A DNA stretch of 64,000 nucleotides from SHAN690 sp038131955 (GCA_038131955.1 JAYPQK010000002.1:558001-622000); one strand, 5' to 3'. Positions 43,501 to 55,198 are shown, counted from the stretch's first letter. Numbers and translations: made by a program. Notes: generated by a model not told the origin, from the letters alone.

Positions 43501-44822
43501 TTGAGCAGTACAGGGTGTCCTTTCAATACATTCTCAAGGATATCCCAAACGACTGGCTCTTTCTTATCTACGATCTTCTTAGCAGACTTAACCGTCTTCA
43601 CGATACCGCGCTCGATGAGCTTACGGATGATGAACGGCTTGAACAGCTCAGCTGCCATGTCTTTTGGAAGACCACATTCGTGCAATTTCAATTCAGGACC
43701 TACAACGATCACCGAACGTGCAGAATAATCCACACGCTTACCGAGAAGGTTCTGACGGAAACGACCCTGCTTACCTTTCAAGCTGTCTGAAAGTGACTTC
43801 AGCGCTCGGTTAGACTCGGTCTTCACCGCTGACGACTTACGAGAGTTGTCAAACAATGAATCTACCGCTTCCTGAAGCATACGTTTCTCGTTTCGAAGGA
43901 TCACCTCAGGAGCTTTGATCTCAAGAAGTCGCTTCAAACGGTTGTTACGGATGATCACACGACGATAGAGGTCGTTCAAGTCAGACGTAGCGAAACGTCC
44001 GCCATCCAATGGAACCAAAGGACGAAGTTCTGGTGGAATAACAGGTACCACCTTCACGATCATCCATTCCGGACGGTTCTCGATGTGCTCGTTTGCTGAA
44101 CGGAATGACTCAACAACCTGAAGTCGCTTCAAAGCCTCGTTCTTACGCTGTTGAGACGTCTCTGTGTTTGCCTTGTGACGCAGGTCATACGACAACGAAT
44201 CCAGATCCAAACGCTGAAGCAATGCATACAATGCTTCTGCACCCATCATCGCGATGAACTTGTTGGGATCATCGTCATCGAGGTACTGGTTCTCACGAGG
44301 CATCGTGTCAAGGATGTCCAAGTACTCCTCTTCTGTCAAGAAATCGAGGTACTGAAGTGGCTCACCTTCCTTGTTCTTCGCCTCACCTGGATTGATAACA
44401 ACGTATCGCTCGTAGTAGATGATGGTATCCAGCTTCTTACTTGGAAGACCCAAGAGATAACCGATCTTGTTAGGAAGTGACTTGAAGTACCAGATGTGAG
44501 CTACCGGAACCACCAATGAGATGTGTCCCATACGCTCACGACGTACTTTCTTCTCGGTCACCTCAACACCACAACGGTCGCAAACGATACCCTTATATCG
44601 GATACGCTTGTACTTACCGCAGTGACATTCGTAGTCCTTTACCGGACCGAAGATCCGCTCACAGAACAGACCATCGCGCTCAGGCTTATACGTACGATAG
44701 TTGATGGTTTCAGGCTTGAGGACTTCACCGTGAGATCGCTCGAGGATCATCTCGGGAGAAGCAAGACTGATGGTGATCTGGTTAAAACCGCTACTTGGTT
44801 TTGTGTCTTTTCTTAATGCCAT
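40521..44822 (-). CDS. rpoC: RNA polymerase beta' subunit
   Basis: A 1433-residue beta' subunit. The catalytic NADFDGDQMAVHVPLGHAAI holds the Mg2+-binding triad. The N-terminal zinc ribbon (CHCGKYKRIRYKGIVCDRCG) and the second zinc site (CEMPRGICSKCYGQNLANGK) are complete. The trigger-loop region (GARGSKEQIRQLSGMRGLMA) is intact. It starts after a 34-base gap behind rpoB. Length and motif order are standard for Bacteroidota. Confidence 0.98.
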   Translation of the reverse strand: MALRKDTKPSSGFNQITISLASPEMILERSHGEVLKPETINYRTYKPERDGLFCERIFGPVKDYECHCGKYKRIRYKGIVCDRCGVEVTEKKVRRERMGHISLVVPVAHIWYFKSLPNKIGYLLGLPSKKLDTIIYYERYVVINPGEAKNKEGEPLQYLDFLTEEEYLDILDTMPRENQYLDDDDPNKFIAMMGAEALYALLQRLDLDSLSYDLRHKANTETSQQRKNEALKRLQVVESFRSANEHIENRPEWMIVKVVPVIPPELRPLVPLDGGRFATSDLNDLYRRVIIRNNRLKRLLEIKAPEVILRNEKRMLQEAVDSLFDNSRKSSAVKTESNRALKSLSDSLKGKQGRFRQNLLGKRVDYSARSVIVVGPELKLHECGLPKDMAAELFKPFIIRKLIERGIVKTVKSAKKIVDKKEPVVWDILENVLKGHPVLLNRAPTLHRLGIQAFQPKLIEGKAIQLHPLVCTAFNADFDGDQMAVHVPLGHAAILEAQLLMLASHNILNPANGAPVAVPSQDMVLGLYYITKGRQGTKELPMKGEGMTFYSPEEVIIAHNEGKLGLHSVIKVRVMDRGESKIIETTCGRVLFNQVVPEEVGYINELLTKKSLRDIIGRVLKICGMAATAKFLDDIKALGFYMAFKGGLSFNLSDVLVPNEKVDLLGKAHQEVDEVMMNYNMGLITNNERYNQIIDIWTHTNSKLTHVLMNKLKNDNQGFNSVYMMYDSGARGSKEQIRQLSGMRGLMAKPRKSGAQGGEIIENPILSNFREGLSILEYFISTHGARKGLADTALKTADAGYLTRRLVDVAQDVIITSEDCGTLRGLTMSALKKNEEIVEALSERIQGRTSVHDVTHPDTEELIVEAGGYIDDVTAKVIEDAGIDEVEIRSALTCEMPRGICSKCYGQNLANGKDVKMGEAVGVIAAQSIGEPGTQLTLRTFHVGGTASSIASESKIMAKQTGLLEIDELRTVEKTAKDGSKQTIVIGRSAEMRLIDKKTGLTIMTNNIPYGSEFFKKTGVEVEKGELICSWDPYNAVIVSEFGGKLQFESIEEGITYKEESDEQTGFREKVIIDNRDKTKNPAINVVDNKGEVLRTYSIPVGAHIMVDEGAKVGSGDILVKIPRSGGKSSGDITGGLPRVTELFEARNPSNPAIVSEIDGIVSFGKIKRGNREIIVESRLGDKSKYLVPLSRHILVQENDFVKAGQPLSDGAITPADILSIMGPTAVQEYLVNEIQEVYRLQGVKINDKHFEVIVRQMMRKVNIVDPGDTRFLENQIVNKVEFIEENDSIFGMMVVTEPGESENLKAGQIISARKLRDENSVLKRKDKKPVEFREAMPATGRPMLQGITRASLQTDSFISAASFQETTKVLNEAAVSGKQDFLMGLKENVIVGHLIPAGTGLKPYRSIIVGSQEEYDQMVGVEAVQAEEVDNA

Positions 44823-44856
44823 TACAACTCTATAGAATGGTTAGATTGAATAAAAC

Positions 44857-48663
<3,807 letters not shown>

Positions 48664-48706
48664 GGAATCAATGGATAAATTAAAGGAACAACTACAAAGC
48701 ACAAAG

Positions 48707-48755
48707 GGTTTAGCCCATTCCCGCCCCTGATTCTCAGGAGCGGGAGGACTAAACC
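48707..48755 (-). promoter_or_regulatory. Large hairpin in the rplL-rpoB gap (attenuator or processing site)
   Basis: The minus strand forms a stem from GGTTTAG / CTAAACC and an inner TCCCGCTCCTGA / TCAGGGGCGGGA with a short loop. No T-run follows directly. In Escherichia coli the equivalent gap holds a partial terminator and an RNase III site that set rpoB levels relative to L12. A similar role is inferred here. Confidence 0.7.
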
Positions 48756-48779
48756 TTTGCTAGTGACTATGGTGAGGTC

Positions 48780-49160
48780 TTACTTGATCTCAACCTCAGC
48801 GCCAGCTTCCTCAAGCTGCTTTTTAAGTGCTTCAGCTTCGTCTTTAGCAACACCTTCCTTCAATGGTTTTGGTGCGCCGTCAACAAGTTCCTTAGCCTCC
48901 TTAAGACCAAGACCTGTCATTTCCTTGACGAGCTTCACAACAGCAAGCTTAGAAGCACCTGCGCTAGTGAGGATAACATCGAATTCAGACTTCTCCTCTG
49001 CAGCACCACCTTCACCGCCACCAGCCGCAGGGCCAGCAACAGCTACAGCAGCAGCAGCAGGTTCGATACCGTATTCATCCTTCAAAATTTCAGCCAACTC
49101 ATTCACCTCCTTAACAGTAAGGTTTACAAGTTGCTCAGCGAAAGCTTTCAAATCAGCCAT
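48780..49160 (-). CDS. rplL: Ribosomal protein bL12 (L7/L12)
   Basis: A 126-residue acidic protein. The N-terminal dimerisation helices (LKAFAEQLVNLTVKEVNELA) are followed by an Ala/Gly-rich hinge (AAAAVAVAGPAAGGGEGG). The C-terminal domain (EFDVILTSAGASKLAVVKLV, KEMTGLGLKEAKELVDGAPK) recruits translation factors. It follows rplJ in the standard order and is highly expressed. Confidence 0.98.
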   Translation of the reverse strand: MADLKAFAEQLVNLTVKEVNELAEILKDEYGIEPAAAAVAVAGPAAGGGEGGAAEEKSEFDVILTSAGASKLAVVKLVKEMTGLGLKEAKELVDGAPKPLKEGVAKDEAEALKKQLEEAGAEVEIK

Positions 49161-49203
49161 TTTATTGTCTATTAAATGTGTTTAACCTAAGTTCAATTGA
49201 TAA

Positions 49204-49728
49204 TTAAGATTCTCTTTCTTGAAGAGTCTTGACGAAACCTGCGATAGTGCCACCGCTAGACTTAAGTCCAGAGATAACATTCTTAGCAGGTGATTGAAGC
49301 AACGTAATGATCTCTCCGATAAGCTCCTCACGAGACTTGAGGTTCGCAAGCGTTTCCAGAGACTCCTCACCGAGGTATACTCCTTCATCGATGTACGCAC
49401 CTTTCAAAAGAGGCTTTTCAGCCTTCTTTCGAAACTCCTTGATCAGCTTTGCAGGCACATTGCCCACCTCAGAGATCATAATACCAGTGTTGCCTTTGAG
49501 AACATTATACAAATCCCCATACTGGCGGTCAGAAACCTGCTCCATCGCCTTGCGAAGAAGCGTGTTCTTGACTACTTGCAATTGCACCTGTCGCTGGAAG
49601 CACAGTCGGCGCAATTTGCTAGAATCTTCCGCATTGAGACTTGCGATGTCCGTGAGGTACACCACGTTTGAGTTACTCAATCTCTCAGCAAGATCACTAA
49701 TTAACGTATCCTTTTCTTGACGTGTCAT
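49204..49728 (-). CDS. rplJ: Ribosomal protein uL10
   Basis: Started at the ATG at 49728 (MTRQEKDTLISDLAERLSNS), 174 residues; the longer frame overlaps rplA. The uL10 core (VVYLTDIASLNAEDSSKLRR, VQLQVVKNTLLRKAM, GNTGIMISEVGNVPAKLIKE) binds rRNA, and the C-terminal helix carries L12 dimers. It is a normal member of the stalk operon. Confidence 0.97.
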   Translation of the reverse strand: MTRQEKDTLISDLAERLSNSNVVYLTDIASLNAEDSSKLRRLCFQRQVQLQVVKNTLLRKAMEQVSDRQYGDLYNVLKGNTGIMISEVGNVPAKLIKEFRKKAEKPLLKGAYIDEGVYLGEESLETLANLKSREELIGEIITLLQSPAKNVISGLKSSGGTIAGFVKTLQERES

Positions 49729-49747
49729 CTTACGATTGATTAAGTGA

Positions 49748-50443
49748 TTATAAGCTCGCTGACTTCGTGTCAACACCGATGCTAGGACTCATGGTACTGG
49801 ACATGAAGATGCTCCTCACGTAAGTACCCTTCGCCGCAGCTGGCTTGAGCTTAATTATGGACTGTAACAGCTCACTCGCGTTTTCCGCGATCTTCTGTGC
49901 ATCGAAGGAAACCTTTCCTACGGAAGCATGCACAATACCATACTTGTCGACTTTAAAATCGATCTTTCCGCCCTTTACATCCTTGACGGCCTTTCCCACT
50001 TCCATGGTAACGGTGCCAGTCTTAGGGTTAGGCATCAAGCCACGAGGACCTAATACACGACCCAATGGACCAACCTTACCCATCACGCTTGGTGTGGTAA
50101 TGATCACGTCGATGTCCGTCCAACCACCCTGGATCTTCTGAATGTATTCATCCAATCCAACGTGATCAGCACCGGCCTCTTTTGCCTCCTCCTCCTTGTC
50201 GGGAGTACACAGAACAAGAACTCTCACATCTTTTCCTGTTCCGTGAGGAAGGGTAACAACACCACGAACCATCTGGTTAGATTTACGTGGATCGACACCG
50301 AGACGTACGGCAAGATCTACGGAAGCGTCGAACTTCGTATTGGTAATTTCTTTAACGAGTGCACTTGCATCATTCAATGAGTAGAGGGTGTTCTTATCCA
50401 CCTTCTCAAGTGCTGCCTTTCTTTTCTTTGAAACTGTAGCCAT
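49748..50443 (-). CDS. rplA: Ribosomal protein uL1
   Basis: Started at the ATG at 50443 (MATVSKKRKAALEKVDK), 231 residues. Typical stretches: DASVDLAVRLGVDPRKSNQM, VRGVVTLPHGTGKDVRVLVL, GPLGRVLGPRGLMPNPKTGT and VHASVGKVSFDAQKIAENAS. uL1 binds 23S rRNA at the exit side and can repress its own operon; a mimic site was not searched for here. Confidence 0.98.
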   Translation of the reverse strand: MATVSKKRKAALEKVDKNTLYSLNDASALVKEITNTKFDASVDLAVRLGVDPRKSNQMVRGVVTLPHGTGKDVRVLVLCTPDKEEEAKEAGADHVGLDEYIQKIQGGWTDIDVIITTPSVMGKVGPLGRVLGPRGLMPNPKTGTVTMEVGKAVKDVKGGKIDFKVDKYGIVHASVGKVSFDAQKIAENASELLQSIIKLKPAAAKGTYVRSIFMSSTMSPSIGVDTKSASL

Positions 50444-50450
50444 GATCAAA

Positions 50451-50873
50451 TTACTTTACAGTAACACCCATGGCGCGGGCTGTACCCTCTACCATGCGCA
50501 TTGCGGATTCAACGGTGAAGCAGTTGAGGTCAACCATCTTGTCCTCAGCGATAGTACGCACCTGATCTTTGGTGATCGTACCCGCCTTGATGCGGTTTGG
50601 TTCAGCTGAACCTGACTTCAATTTGATCGCTTCTTTGATCTGGATAGCTACCGGCGGAGTCTTGATGATGAAATCAAAAGACTTATCGGCATATACAGTG
50701 ATGATCACTGGCAATACCTTACCTGCCTTATCCTGAGTTCTAGCATTGAACTGCTTACAGAACTCCATGATGTTGACCCCTTTCGCACCAAGTGCGGGAC
50801 CAACGGGAGGAGATGGGTTTGCGGCCCCCCCTCTTACTTGCAACTTAATAAGTGCACTTACCTCTTTGGCCAT
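50451..50873 (-). CDS. rplK: Ribosomal protein uL11
   Basis: A 140-residue protein with the N-terminal QVRGGAANPSPPVGPALGAK and GVNIMEFCKQFNARTQDK and the rRNA-binding C-terminus (GTITKDQVRTIAEDKMVDLN). It lies 7 bases upstream of rplA. Confidence 0.98.
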   Translation of the reverse strand: MAKEVSALIKLQVRGGAANPSPPVGPALGAKGVNIMEFCKQFNARTQDKAGKVLPVIITVYADKSFDFIIKTPPVAIQIKEAIKLKSGSAEPNRIKAGTITKDQVRTIAEDKMVDLNCFTVESAMRMVEGTARAMGVTVK

Positions 50874-50940
50874 TTGTATAGATAATTTAGTTCAATCGTC
50901 ACGTTGACCCCAACCGAGGGGGCGTAACTCCTAAAATTGA

Positions 50941-51495
50941 TTACTCTTTTTCTACTTGCATGTAGCTCAATTCCAGTGGAGTCTTTCTTCCAAAGATCTT
51001 CACCATAACCTTGAGCTTCTTCTTCTCTTCGTTGATCTCTTCGATCACACCAGAGAATGAATTGAACGGACCATCGATCACTTTCACGTTCTCTCCCACT
51101 ACGAATGGAATGTTCAACTCTGCTTCGCTTTCGGCAAGCTCATCGACCTTACCGAGCATTCTGTTCACTTCGTTCTGACGCAACGGAATTGGTTCGCCTC
51201 CTTTCTTGTCAGTAAGGAAACCGATCACATTCGTAACACCTTTCACGATGTGTGGAACTTCTCCAACCAAGTTTGCCTCAATGAAGACATAACCTGGGTA
51301 GAGGTTTCTTTCTTTGGAAACTTTCTTTCCATTGCGGATCTGATAGACCTTTTCGATCGGAAGAAGAATCTGGGTGATGTAATCCTGAAGACCCAATCTT
51401 TCGATCTCGATCTCGAGGTACTCTTTCACCTTCTTTTCCTTTCCGCTGATCGCGCGGACTACGTACCACTTATTTGTCGTTGTTGTTTCCGACAT
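50941..51495 (-). CDS. nusG: Transcription factor NusG
   Basis: A 184-residue protein with an N-terminal NGN domain (KWYVVRAISGKEKKVKEYLE, RNLYPGYVFIEANLVGEVPH) and a C-terminal KOW domain (GENVKVIDGPFNSFSGVIEE). It binds RNA polymerase and links it to Rho or the ribosome. One base separates it from secE. Confidence 0.97.
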   Translation of the reverse strand: MSETTTTNKWYVVRAISGKEKKVKEYLEIEIERLGLQDYITQILLPIEKVYQIRNGKKVSKERNLYPGYVFIEANLVGEVPHIVKGVTNVIGFLTDKKGGEPIPLRQNEVNRMLGKVDELAESEAELNIPFVVGENVKVIDGPFNSFSGVIEEINEEKKKLKVMVKIFGRKTPLELSYMQVEKE

Positions 51496-51496
51496 C

Positions 51497-51694
51497 CTAT
51501 CCGAATATTTCCAAATAGATCAGGTCCATGATTTGTCCGAATGCGAAATCCATCAAATAGATCAACGCTGCAATGATGAAGGTTGCCACGAGGACAACGA
51601 TTCCACTGCTTTGCAAATCAGACCAGGTTGGCCAGCTCACCTTATTGGTCAGCTCGTCTACCGCTTCTTCTATATATCCACGAACTCCTGCCAT
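51497..51694 (-). CDS. secE: Preprotein translocase subunit SecE
   Basis: Started at the ATG at 51694 (MAGVRGYIEEAVDELTNKVS), 65 residues, the short form with one membrane helix (SGIVVLVATFIIAALIYLMD). The motif DELTNKVSWPTWSDL is the conserved amphipathic part. Directly followed by nusG, the standard pair. Confidence 0.95.
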   Translation of the reverse strand: MAGVRGYIEEAVDELTNKVSWPTWSDLQSSGIVVLVATFIIAALIYLMDFAFGQIMDLIYLEIFG

Positions 51695-51706
51695 TTCTCT
51701 AATTTG

Positions 51707-51779
51707 CACGGGTGGTAGGAATCGAACCCACAGCCCCTGGTTTTGGAGACCAGTGCTCTACCAATTGAGCTACACCCGT
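51707..51779 (-). tRNA. tRNA-Trp (anticodon CCA)
   Basis: Acceptor ACGGGTG/CACCCGT, D arm GCTCAATTGGTAGAGC, anticodon loop CTCCAAA, T arm GTGGGTTCGATTCCTAC. CCA is not encoded. It lies between tuf and secE. Confidence 0.96.
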
Positions 51780-51870
51780 TTGTAAAACTTGCGAACTCGG
51801 TCCGCCCTAATCTCTACGAATCTGCCCTAAACTAATGGGGCTAGATTTCCCTATTTATAAAACAACAGAA

Positions 51871-51900
51871 AGTGTGGAGCCGGAAATCCGGCACCACACT
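51871..51900 (-). terminator. Hairpin behind tuf
   Basis: Stem AGTGTGGTGCCGG / CCGGCTCCACACT with a short loop, followed on the minus strand by TTTCTGTTGTTTT. It is 20 bases after the tuf stop and could be a terminator or an RNA processing site before tRNA-Trp. Confidence 0.7.
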
Positions 51901-51920
51901 TCTGAATAATTAAACTATTC

Positions 51921-53105
51921 TTACTCGAGGATCTCAGTCACCTGACCAGCACCAACTGTACGTCCACCTTCGCGAATCGCGAACTTAAGACCTTGGTTGA
52001 TAGCTACTGGAGCGATCAAATTCACCTCAATGGTAAGGTTATCACCAGGCATAACCATCTCACGTCCGTCTCCGAGAACGATCTCACCGGTAACGTCTGT
52101 TGTACGGAGATAGAACTGAGGGCGATACTTGTTGTGGAATGGAGTGTGACGACCACCTTCTTCCTTCTTCAAGATATAAACCTCAGCCTTGAACTTGGTG
52201 TGTGGAGTAATTGAAGCTGGCTTGCAGATTACCATTCCACGACGGATATCAGTCTTTTCAATACCACGAAGAAGAAGACCTACGTTATCCCCAGCCTCAC
52301 CGCGGTCAAGGATCTTACGGAACATCTCAACTCCAGTGATAGTTGAAGTAAGTTTTTCATCGAAACCGATGATCTCAACAGGATCTCCAGTGTTGATCAC
52401 ACCAGACTCGATACGACCTGTTGCAACAGTACCACGACCAGTGATCGAGAATACGTCTTCAACTGGCATCAAGAAATCCTTATCTACGTCACGTGGAGGC
52501 ATTGGGATGTAGCTATCAACAGCGTTCATCAACTCCATGATCTTCTCTTCCCACTGAGCTTCACCGTTCAAGCCTCCAAGAGCAGAACCCTGAATAACTG
52601 GAGCGTTGTCACCATCATAATCGTAGAAAGAAAGCAATTCGCGGATCTCCATTTCAACAAGCTCAAGAAGCTCAGCATCATCAACAAGGTCAACCTTGTT
52701 CATGAAAACAACGATCTGTGGAACACCTACCTGGCGAGCCAAAAGGATGTGCTCACGAGTTTGTGGCATAGGTCCGTCAGTAGCAGCAACAACCAAAATT
52801 GCACCGTCCATCTGCGCAGCACCAGTAACCATGTTCTTCACGTAGTCAGCGTGACCTGGACAGTCAACGTGAGCGTAGTGACGATTCTCAGTTTGGTATT
52901 CTACGTGTGAGGTGTTGATAGTGATACCTCTTTCTTTTTCTTCTGGAGCGTTATCGATAGAATCGAATGAACGCAATTCAGAGAAACCCTTCTTTGCCAG
53001 TACGGTTGTGATCGCAGCGGTCAAAGTGGTCTTACCGTGGTCAACGTGACCGATGGTACCGATGTTCAAGTGCGGTTTGGATCGGTCAAAATTTTCCTTT
53101 GCCAT
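51921..53105 (-). CDS. tuf: Elongation factor Tu
   Basis: A 394-residue GTPase. G1 is GTIGHVDHGKTTLTAAI, G3 DCPGHADYVKNM, G4 VVFMNKVDLVDD, and the switch I region includes APEEKERGITINTSHVEYQT. Domains II and III end normally (GGRTVGAGQVTEILE). It delivers aminoacyl-tRNA to the ribosome. It is preceded by four tRNA genes, a common arrangement. Confidence 0.99.
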   Translation of the reverse strand: MAKENFDRSKPHLNIGTIGHVDHGKTTLTAAITTVLAKKGFSELRSFDSIDNAPEEKERGITINTSHVEYQTENRHYAHVDCPGHADYVKNMVTGAAQMDGAILVVAATDGPMPQTREHILLARQVGVPQIVVFMNKVDLVDDAELLELVEMEIRELLSFYDYDGDNAPVIQGSALGGLNGEAQWEEKIMELMNAVDSYIPMPPRDVDKDFLMPVEDVFSITGRGTVATGRIESGVINTGDPVEIIGFDEKLTSTITGVEMFRKILDRGEAGDNVGLLLRGIEKTDIRRGMVICKPASITPHTKFKAEVYILKKEEGGRHTPFHNKYRPQFYLRTTDVTGEIVLGDGREMVMPGDNLTIEVNLIAPVAINQGLKFAIREGGRTVGAGQVTEILE

Positions 53106-53204
53106 GACTTAATTACCTATTTAGTTTAATTATTAATTACTTATTTCAGGTGGAACACCCGGACTGGCAATCCAGATACTCCTATATAAAGAACAATACG
53201 TTCG

Positions 53205-53276
53205 AGCCAATGAGGGGATTTGAACCCCTGACCTCTTCCTTACCAAGGAAGCGCTCTACCCCTGAGCTACATCGGC
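53205..53276 (-). tRNA. tRNA-Thr (anticodon GGT)
   Basis: Acceptor GCCGATG/CATTGGC with one G-T pair, anticodon loop TTGGTAA, T arm AGGGGTTCAAATCCCCT. Last tRNA before tuf. Confidence 0.95.
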
Positions 53277-53347
53277 TTGCATAACTCTGTCGGTTGAGCG
53301 TGATCGCATCAGCTCTACCATTAAGCGATCATCTTTAGAAAGAAAAG

Positions 53348-53420
53348 AGCGGGAGACGAGACTCGAACCCGCGACCCTCAGCTTGGAAGGCTGATGCTCT
53401 ACCAACTGAGCTACTCCCGC
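53348..53420 (-). tRNA. tRNA-Gly (anticodon TCC)
   Basis: Acceptor GCGGGAG/CTCCCGC would pair with small mismatch, anticodon loop CTTCCAA within TCAGC/GCTGA, T arm GCGGGTTCGAGTCTCGT. Confidence 0.95.
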
Positions 53421-53508
53421 TTTTAATTCCTTTCCGGTCGATGACCGAATGCTATTTCAAAAAACTCTAATAGAGGATCAGCATATCGCCGACCTCTATT
53501 CATCTTTC

Positions 53509-53531
53509 TTTCCAGTGGGGAGAGCAGGATT
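53509..53531 (+). repeat. Partial copy of the 3' end of the tRNA-Tyr gene
   Basis: A 23-base exact copy of 53603-53625. It covers the discriminator, acceptor and part of the T stem of tRNA-Tyr plus 7 bases of its 3' flank. Further partial likeness continues (ACCTGC follows both). The copies are 94 bases apart. This resembles the duplicated tRNA end left by tyrosine-recombinase integration, or a local duplication. Confidence 0.75.
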
Positions 53532-53609
53532 ACTTCGTGAACCTGCTCAACTTTCATCAAGCTTCCGATTCATTCAGCGATCTTCTCAACCTCACCATTC
53601 TTTTTCCAG

Positions 53610-53693
53610 TGGGGAGAGCAGGATTCGAACCTGCGAAGGTAAAAACCAACAGATTTACAGTCTGTCCTCGTTGGCCGCTTGAGTATCTCCCCT
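53610..53693 (-). tRNA. tRNA-Tyr (anticodon GTA)
   Basis: Long variable arm as expected for class II tRNA, anticodon in ACTGTAAAT, T arm GCAGGTTCGAATCCTGC, acceptor GGGGAGA/TCTCCCC. Confidence 0.95.
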
Positions 53694-53723
53694 CCCTCTT
53701 CTTTCACCATCGAAAGATGAACG

Positions 53724-53797
53724 AGCCGGTGGAGGGATTCGAACCCCCGACCCGCTGATTACAAATCAGCTGCTCTGGCCAACTGAGCTACACCGGC
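53724..53797 (-). tRNA. tRNA-Thr (anticodon TGT)
   Basis: Acceptor GCCGGTG/CACCGGC, anticodon loop TTTGTAA within GCTGA/TCAGC, T arm GGGGGTTCGAATCCCTC. First tRNA of the tRNA-tuf unit. Confidence 0.95.
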
Positions 53798-53821
53798 AGA
53801 AAAAGGTATTTCAATGAACTA

Positions 53822-53855
53822 CATAAAAAATGCAGACCCTCTGAAAAAGGTCTGC
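53822..53855 (-). terminator. Intrinsic terminator after the hibernation factor gene
   Basis: Minus strand stem GCAGACC / GGTCTGC with a ten-base loop followed by ATTTTTTATG. The stem overlaps the expected start of the tRNA transcript. Confidence 0.65.
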
Positions 53856-53884
53856 AAATTTATACATAGTTTCAATTGAAACAA
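53855..53884 (-). promoter_or_regulatory. Promoter of the tRNA-tuf operon
   Basis: Minus strand TTG, exactly 19 bases, then TAAATTTG: a full match to the Bacteroidota consensus, about 60 bases upstream of tRNA-Thr(TGT). The last base of the box abuts the terminator stem of the preceding gene. Confidence 0.75.
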
Positions 53885-53937
53885 TAGATGGACTCTTTTT
53901 TTCAAAAGCCCCCTATTTCTGCAGGTTCAAGACAAGC

Positions 53938-54240
53938 TTAAGATACCTGTTGAAGCTTACCTTTCTTCCTCCGAACCTGCCGACGAAGTGCTTCAGAGGC
54001 AAGGTCGGTCGCTTCCTCAAAACTTTTACACTGTTTTTTAGCGAACATTTCTTTTCCTGGTGTATTCAATCGAATCTCCGCCACTTTATTCCCCTCAACA
54101 TTGTTCTTGTCCAATCGGAGATACACTTCTGAAGAAATGATGTCTCCATAATAAAGGGCGAGTTTCTGAATTCGATTTTCTACAAAATTGATAAGCTTTT
54201 GATCCGCGTCGAAGTGGATCGAATGAACTTTGATCTCCAT
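53938..54240 (-). CDS. hpf: Ribosome hibernation factor, short HPF/RaiA type
   Basis: A 100-residue protein with the HPF/YfiA fold: MEIKVHSIHFDADQKLINFV, ENRIQKLALYYGDIISSEVY, GNKVAEIRLNTPGKEMFAKK and SFEEATDLASEALRRQVRRK. It binds the 30S subunit and silences ribosomes in stationary phase. It lies 7 bases behind the recombinase gene. Confidence 0.9.
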   Translation of the reverse strand: MEIKVHSIHFDADQKLINFVENRIQKLALYYGDIISSEVYLRLDKNNVEGNKVAEIRLNTPGKEMFAKKQCKSFEEATDLASEALRRQVRRKKGKLQQVS

Positions 54241-54247
54241 TTGACTT

Positions 54248-55141
54248 TCATTTTTTGCTCCTTGGATGAGCGTTTTTGTAGACGTCTTTTAATTTCTCTA
54301 ACGAAGTATGCGTGTATACCTGAGTGGTACCTAAGCTGGCATGTCCTAGAAGTTCTTTGATCGACTGCAAGTTCGCTCCTTCGTTTAACAGATGTGTGGC
54401 AAATGTGTGCCGTAGAACGTGCGGACTACGTTGTTCCATCGTAGTCACTTTCGAAAGATAATTTTTTACGATCGTATAAACAAGATTGGGATACATTTTC
54501 TGTCCCTTCGATGTGACGAAAAGATGGTCCGTATCCAGTCCATCCAACCTGTCTCGCTCTGATCGATACTGTCGAATCAGCTGGATCAGCTTTTCACCCA
54601 TGGGAAGTATCCGCTCCTTATTCCGCTTGCCCAATACCTTCAATTGTCCGGACGACTCATCCCAATCCTTCAACTTCAATCCGATCAATTCATCTCTTCG
54701 TAAACCACATGCATAGAGCGTGGCCAGAAGCGCATGATCCCTCATTCCTTCGAAATCATCAGAAAACTGCTCAGGCGAAAAGAGCGCATCGATCTGCTCT
54801 GCCCTCATCACCTTTGGTAAATGTTTGGATGTCTTCGGACGCTGAATGTGCTTGGCCGGATTCTGATCTACCCACCCCTCTTTCAGTCCATGGTTATAAA
54901 ACGACTGGATCGAACTCAGCTTTCTGTGAATTGAACGAGGAGCAATACCCGTCTCCGCTTGATCCGCGATGAAGGAACTGATCATCCTACGAGATACCTG
55001 GACTGGATCACTCAACTCATAGAACACCTCCAAGTAATCAGCAAATGCCATCAGATCATTGCGATACGCTTTGATCGTATGTTCGCTGTATCGCTTCTGA
55101 AACTCTAGGTGATCAAGAAACTTCTCTATCTGCTCCTTCAT
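54248..55141 (-). CDS. xerC: Tyrosine recombinase, XerC type
   Basis: Started at the ATG at 55141 (MKEQIEKFLDHLEFQKRYSE), 297 residues, the length of chromosomal Xer recombinases. The SAM-like N-terminal domain is followed by the catalytic set: Arg in ATLYACGLRRDELIGL, HVLRHTFATHLLNEGA (HxxR), LGHASLGTTQVYTHTS with the nucleophile Tyr. It is a housekeeping dimer-resolution enzyme rather than a phage integrase, judging by length and context (next to rpsU and hpf). Confidence 0.92.
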   Translation of the reverse strand: MKEQIEKFLDHLEFQKRYSEHTIKAYRNDLMAFADYLEVFYELSDPVQVSRRMISSFIADQAETGIAPRSIHRKLSSIQSFYNHGLKEGWVDQNPAKHIQRPKTSKHLPKVMRAEQIDALFSPEQFSDDFEGMRDHALLATLYACGLRRDELIGLKLKDWDESSGQLKVLGKRNKERILPMGEKLIQLIRQYRSERDRLDGLDTDHLFVTSKGQKMYPNLVYTIVKNYLSKVTTMEQRSPHVLRHTFATHLLNEGANLQSIKELLGHASLGTTQVYTHTSLEKLKDVYKNAHPRSKK

Positions 55142-55198
55142 GGACTTGACTGGGTTAATGACCAAGATAGCAAATCCAATTCACCAGTCGATGGGAAA

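Noticed and set aside
53281..53346. Degenerate tRNA between tRNA-Thr and tRNA-Gly (CATCAGCTCTACCATTAAGC)
   Set aside because: Likeness to the D-arm/anticodon side of tRNA-Gly is short and does not extend into a foldable cloverleaf.
53509..55141. Integrative element with the XerC-type recombinase as its integrase
   Set aside because: The recombinase has the length and neighbours of housekeeping XerC, and nothing mobile lies between the tRNA-end copies.
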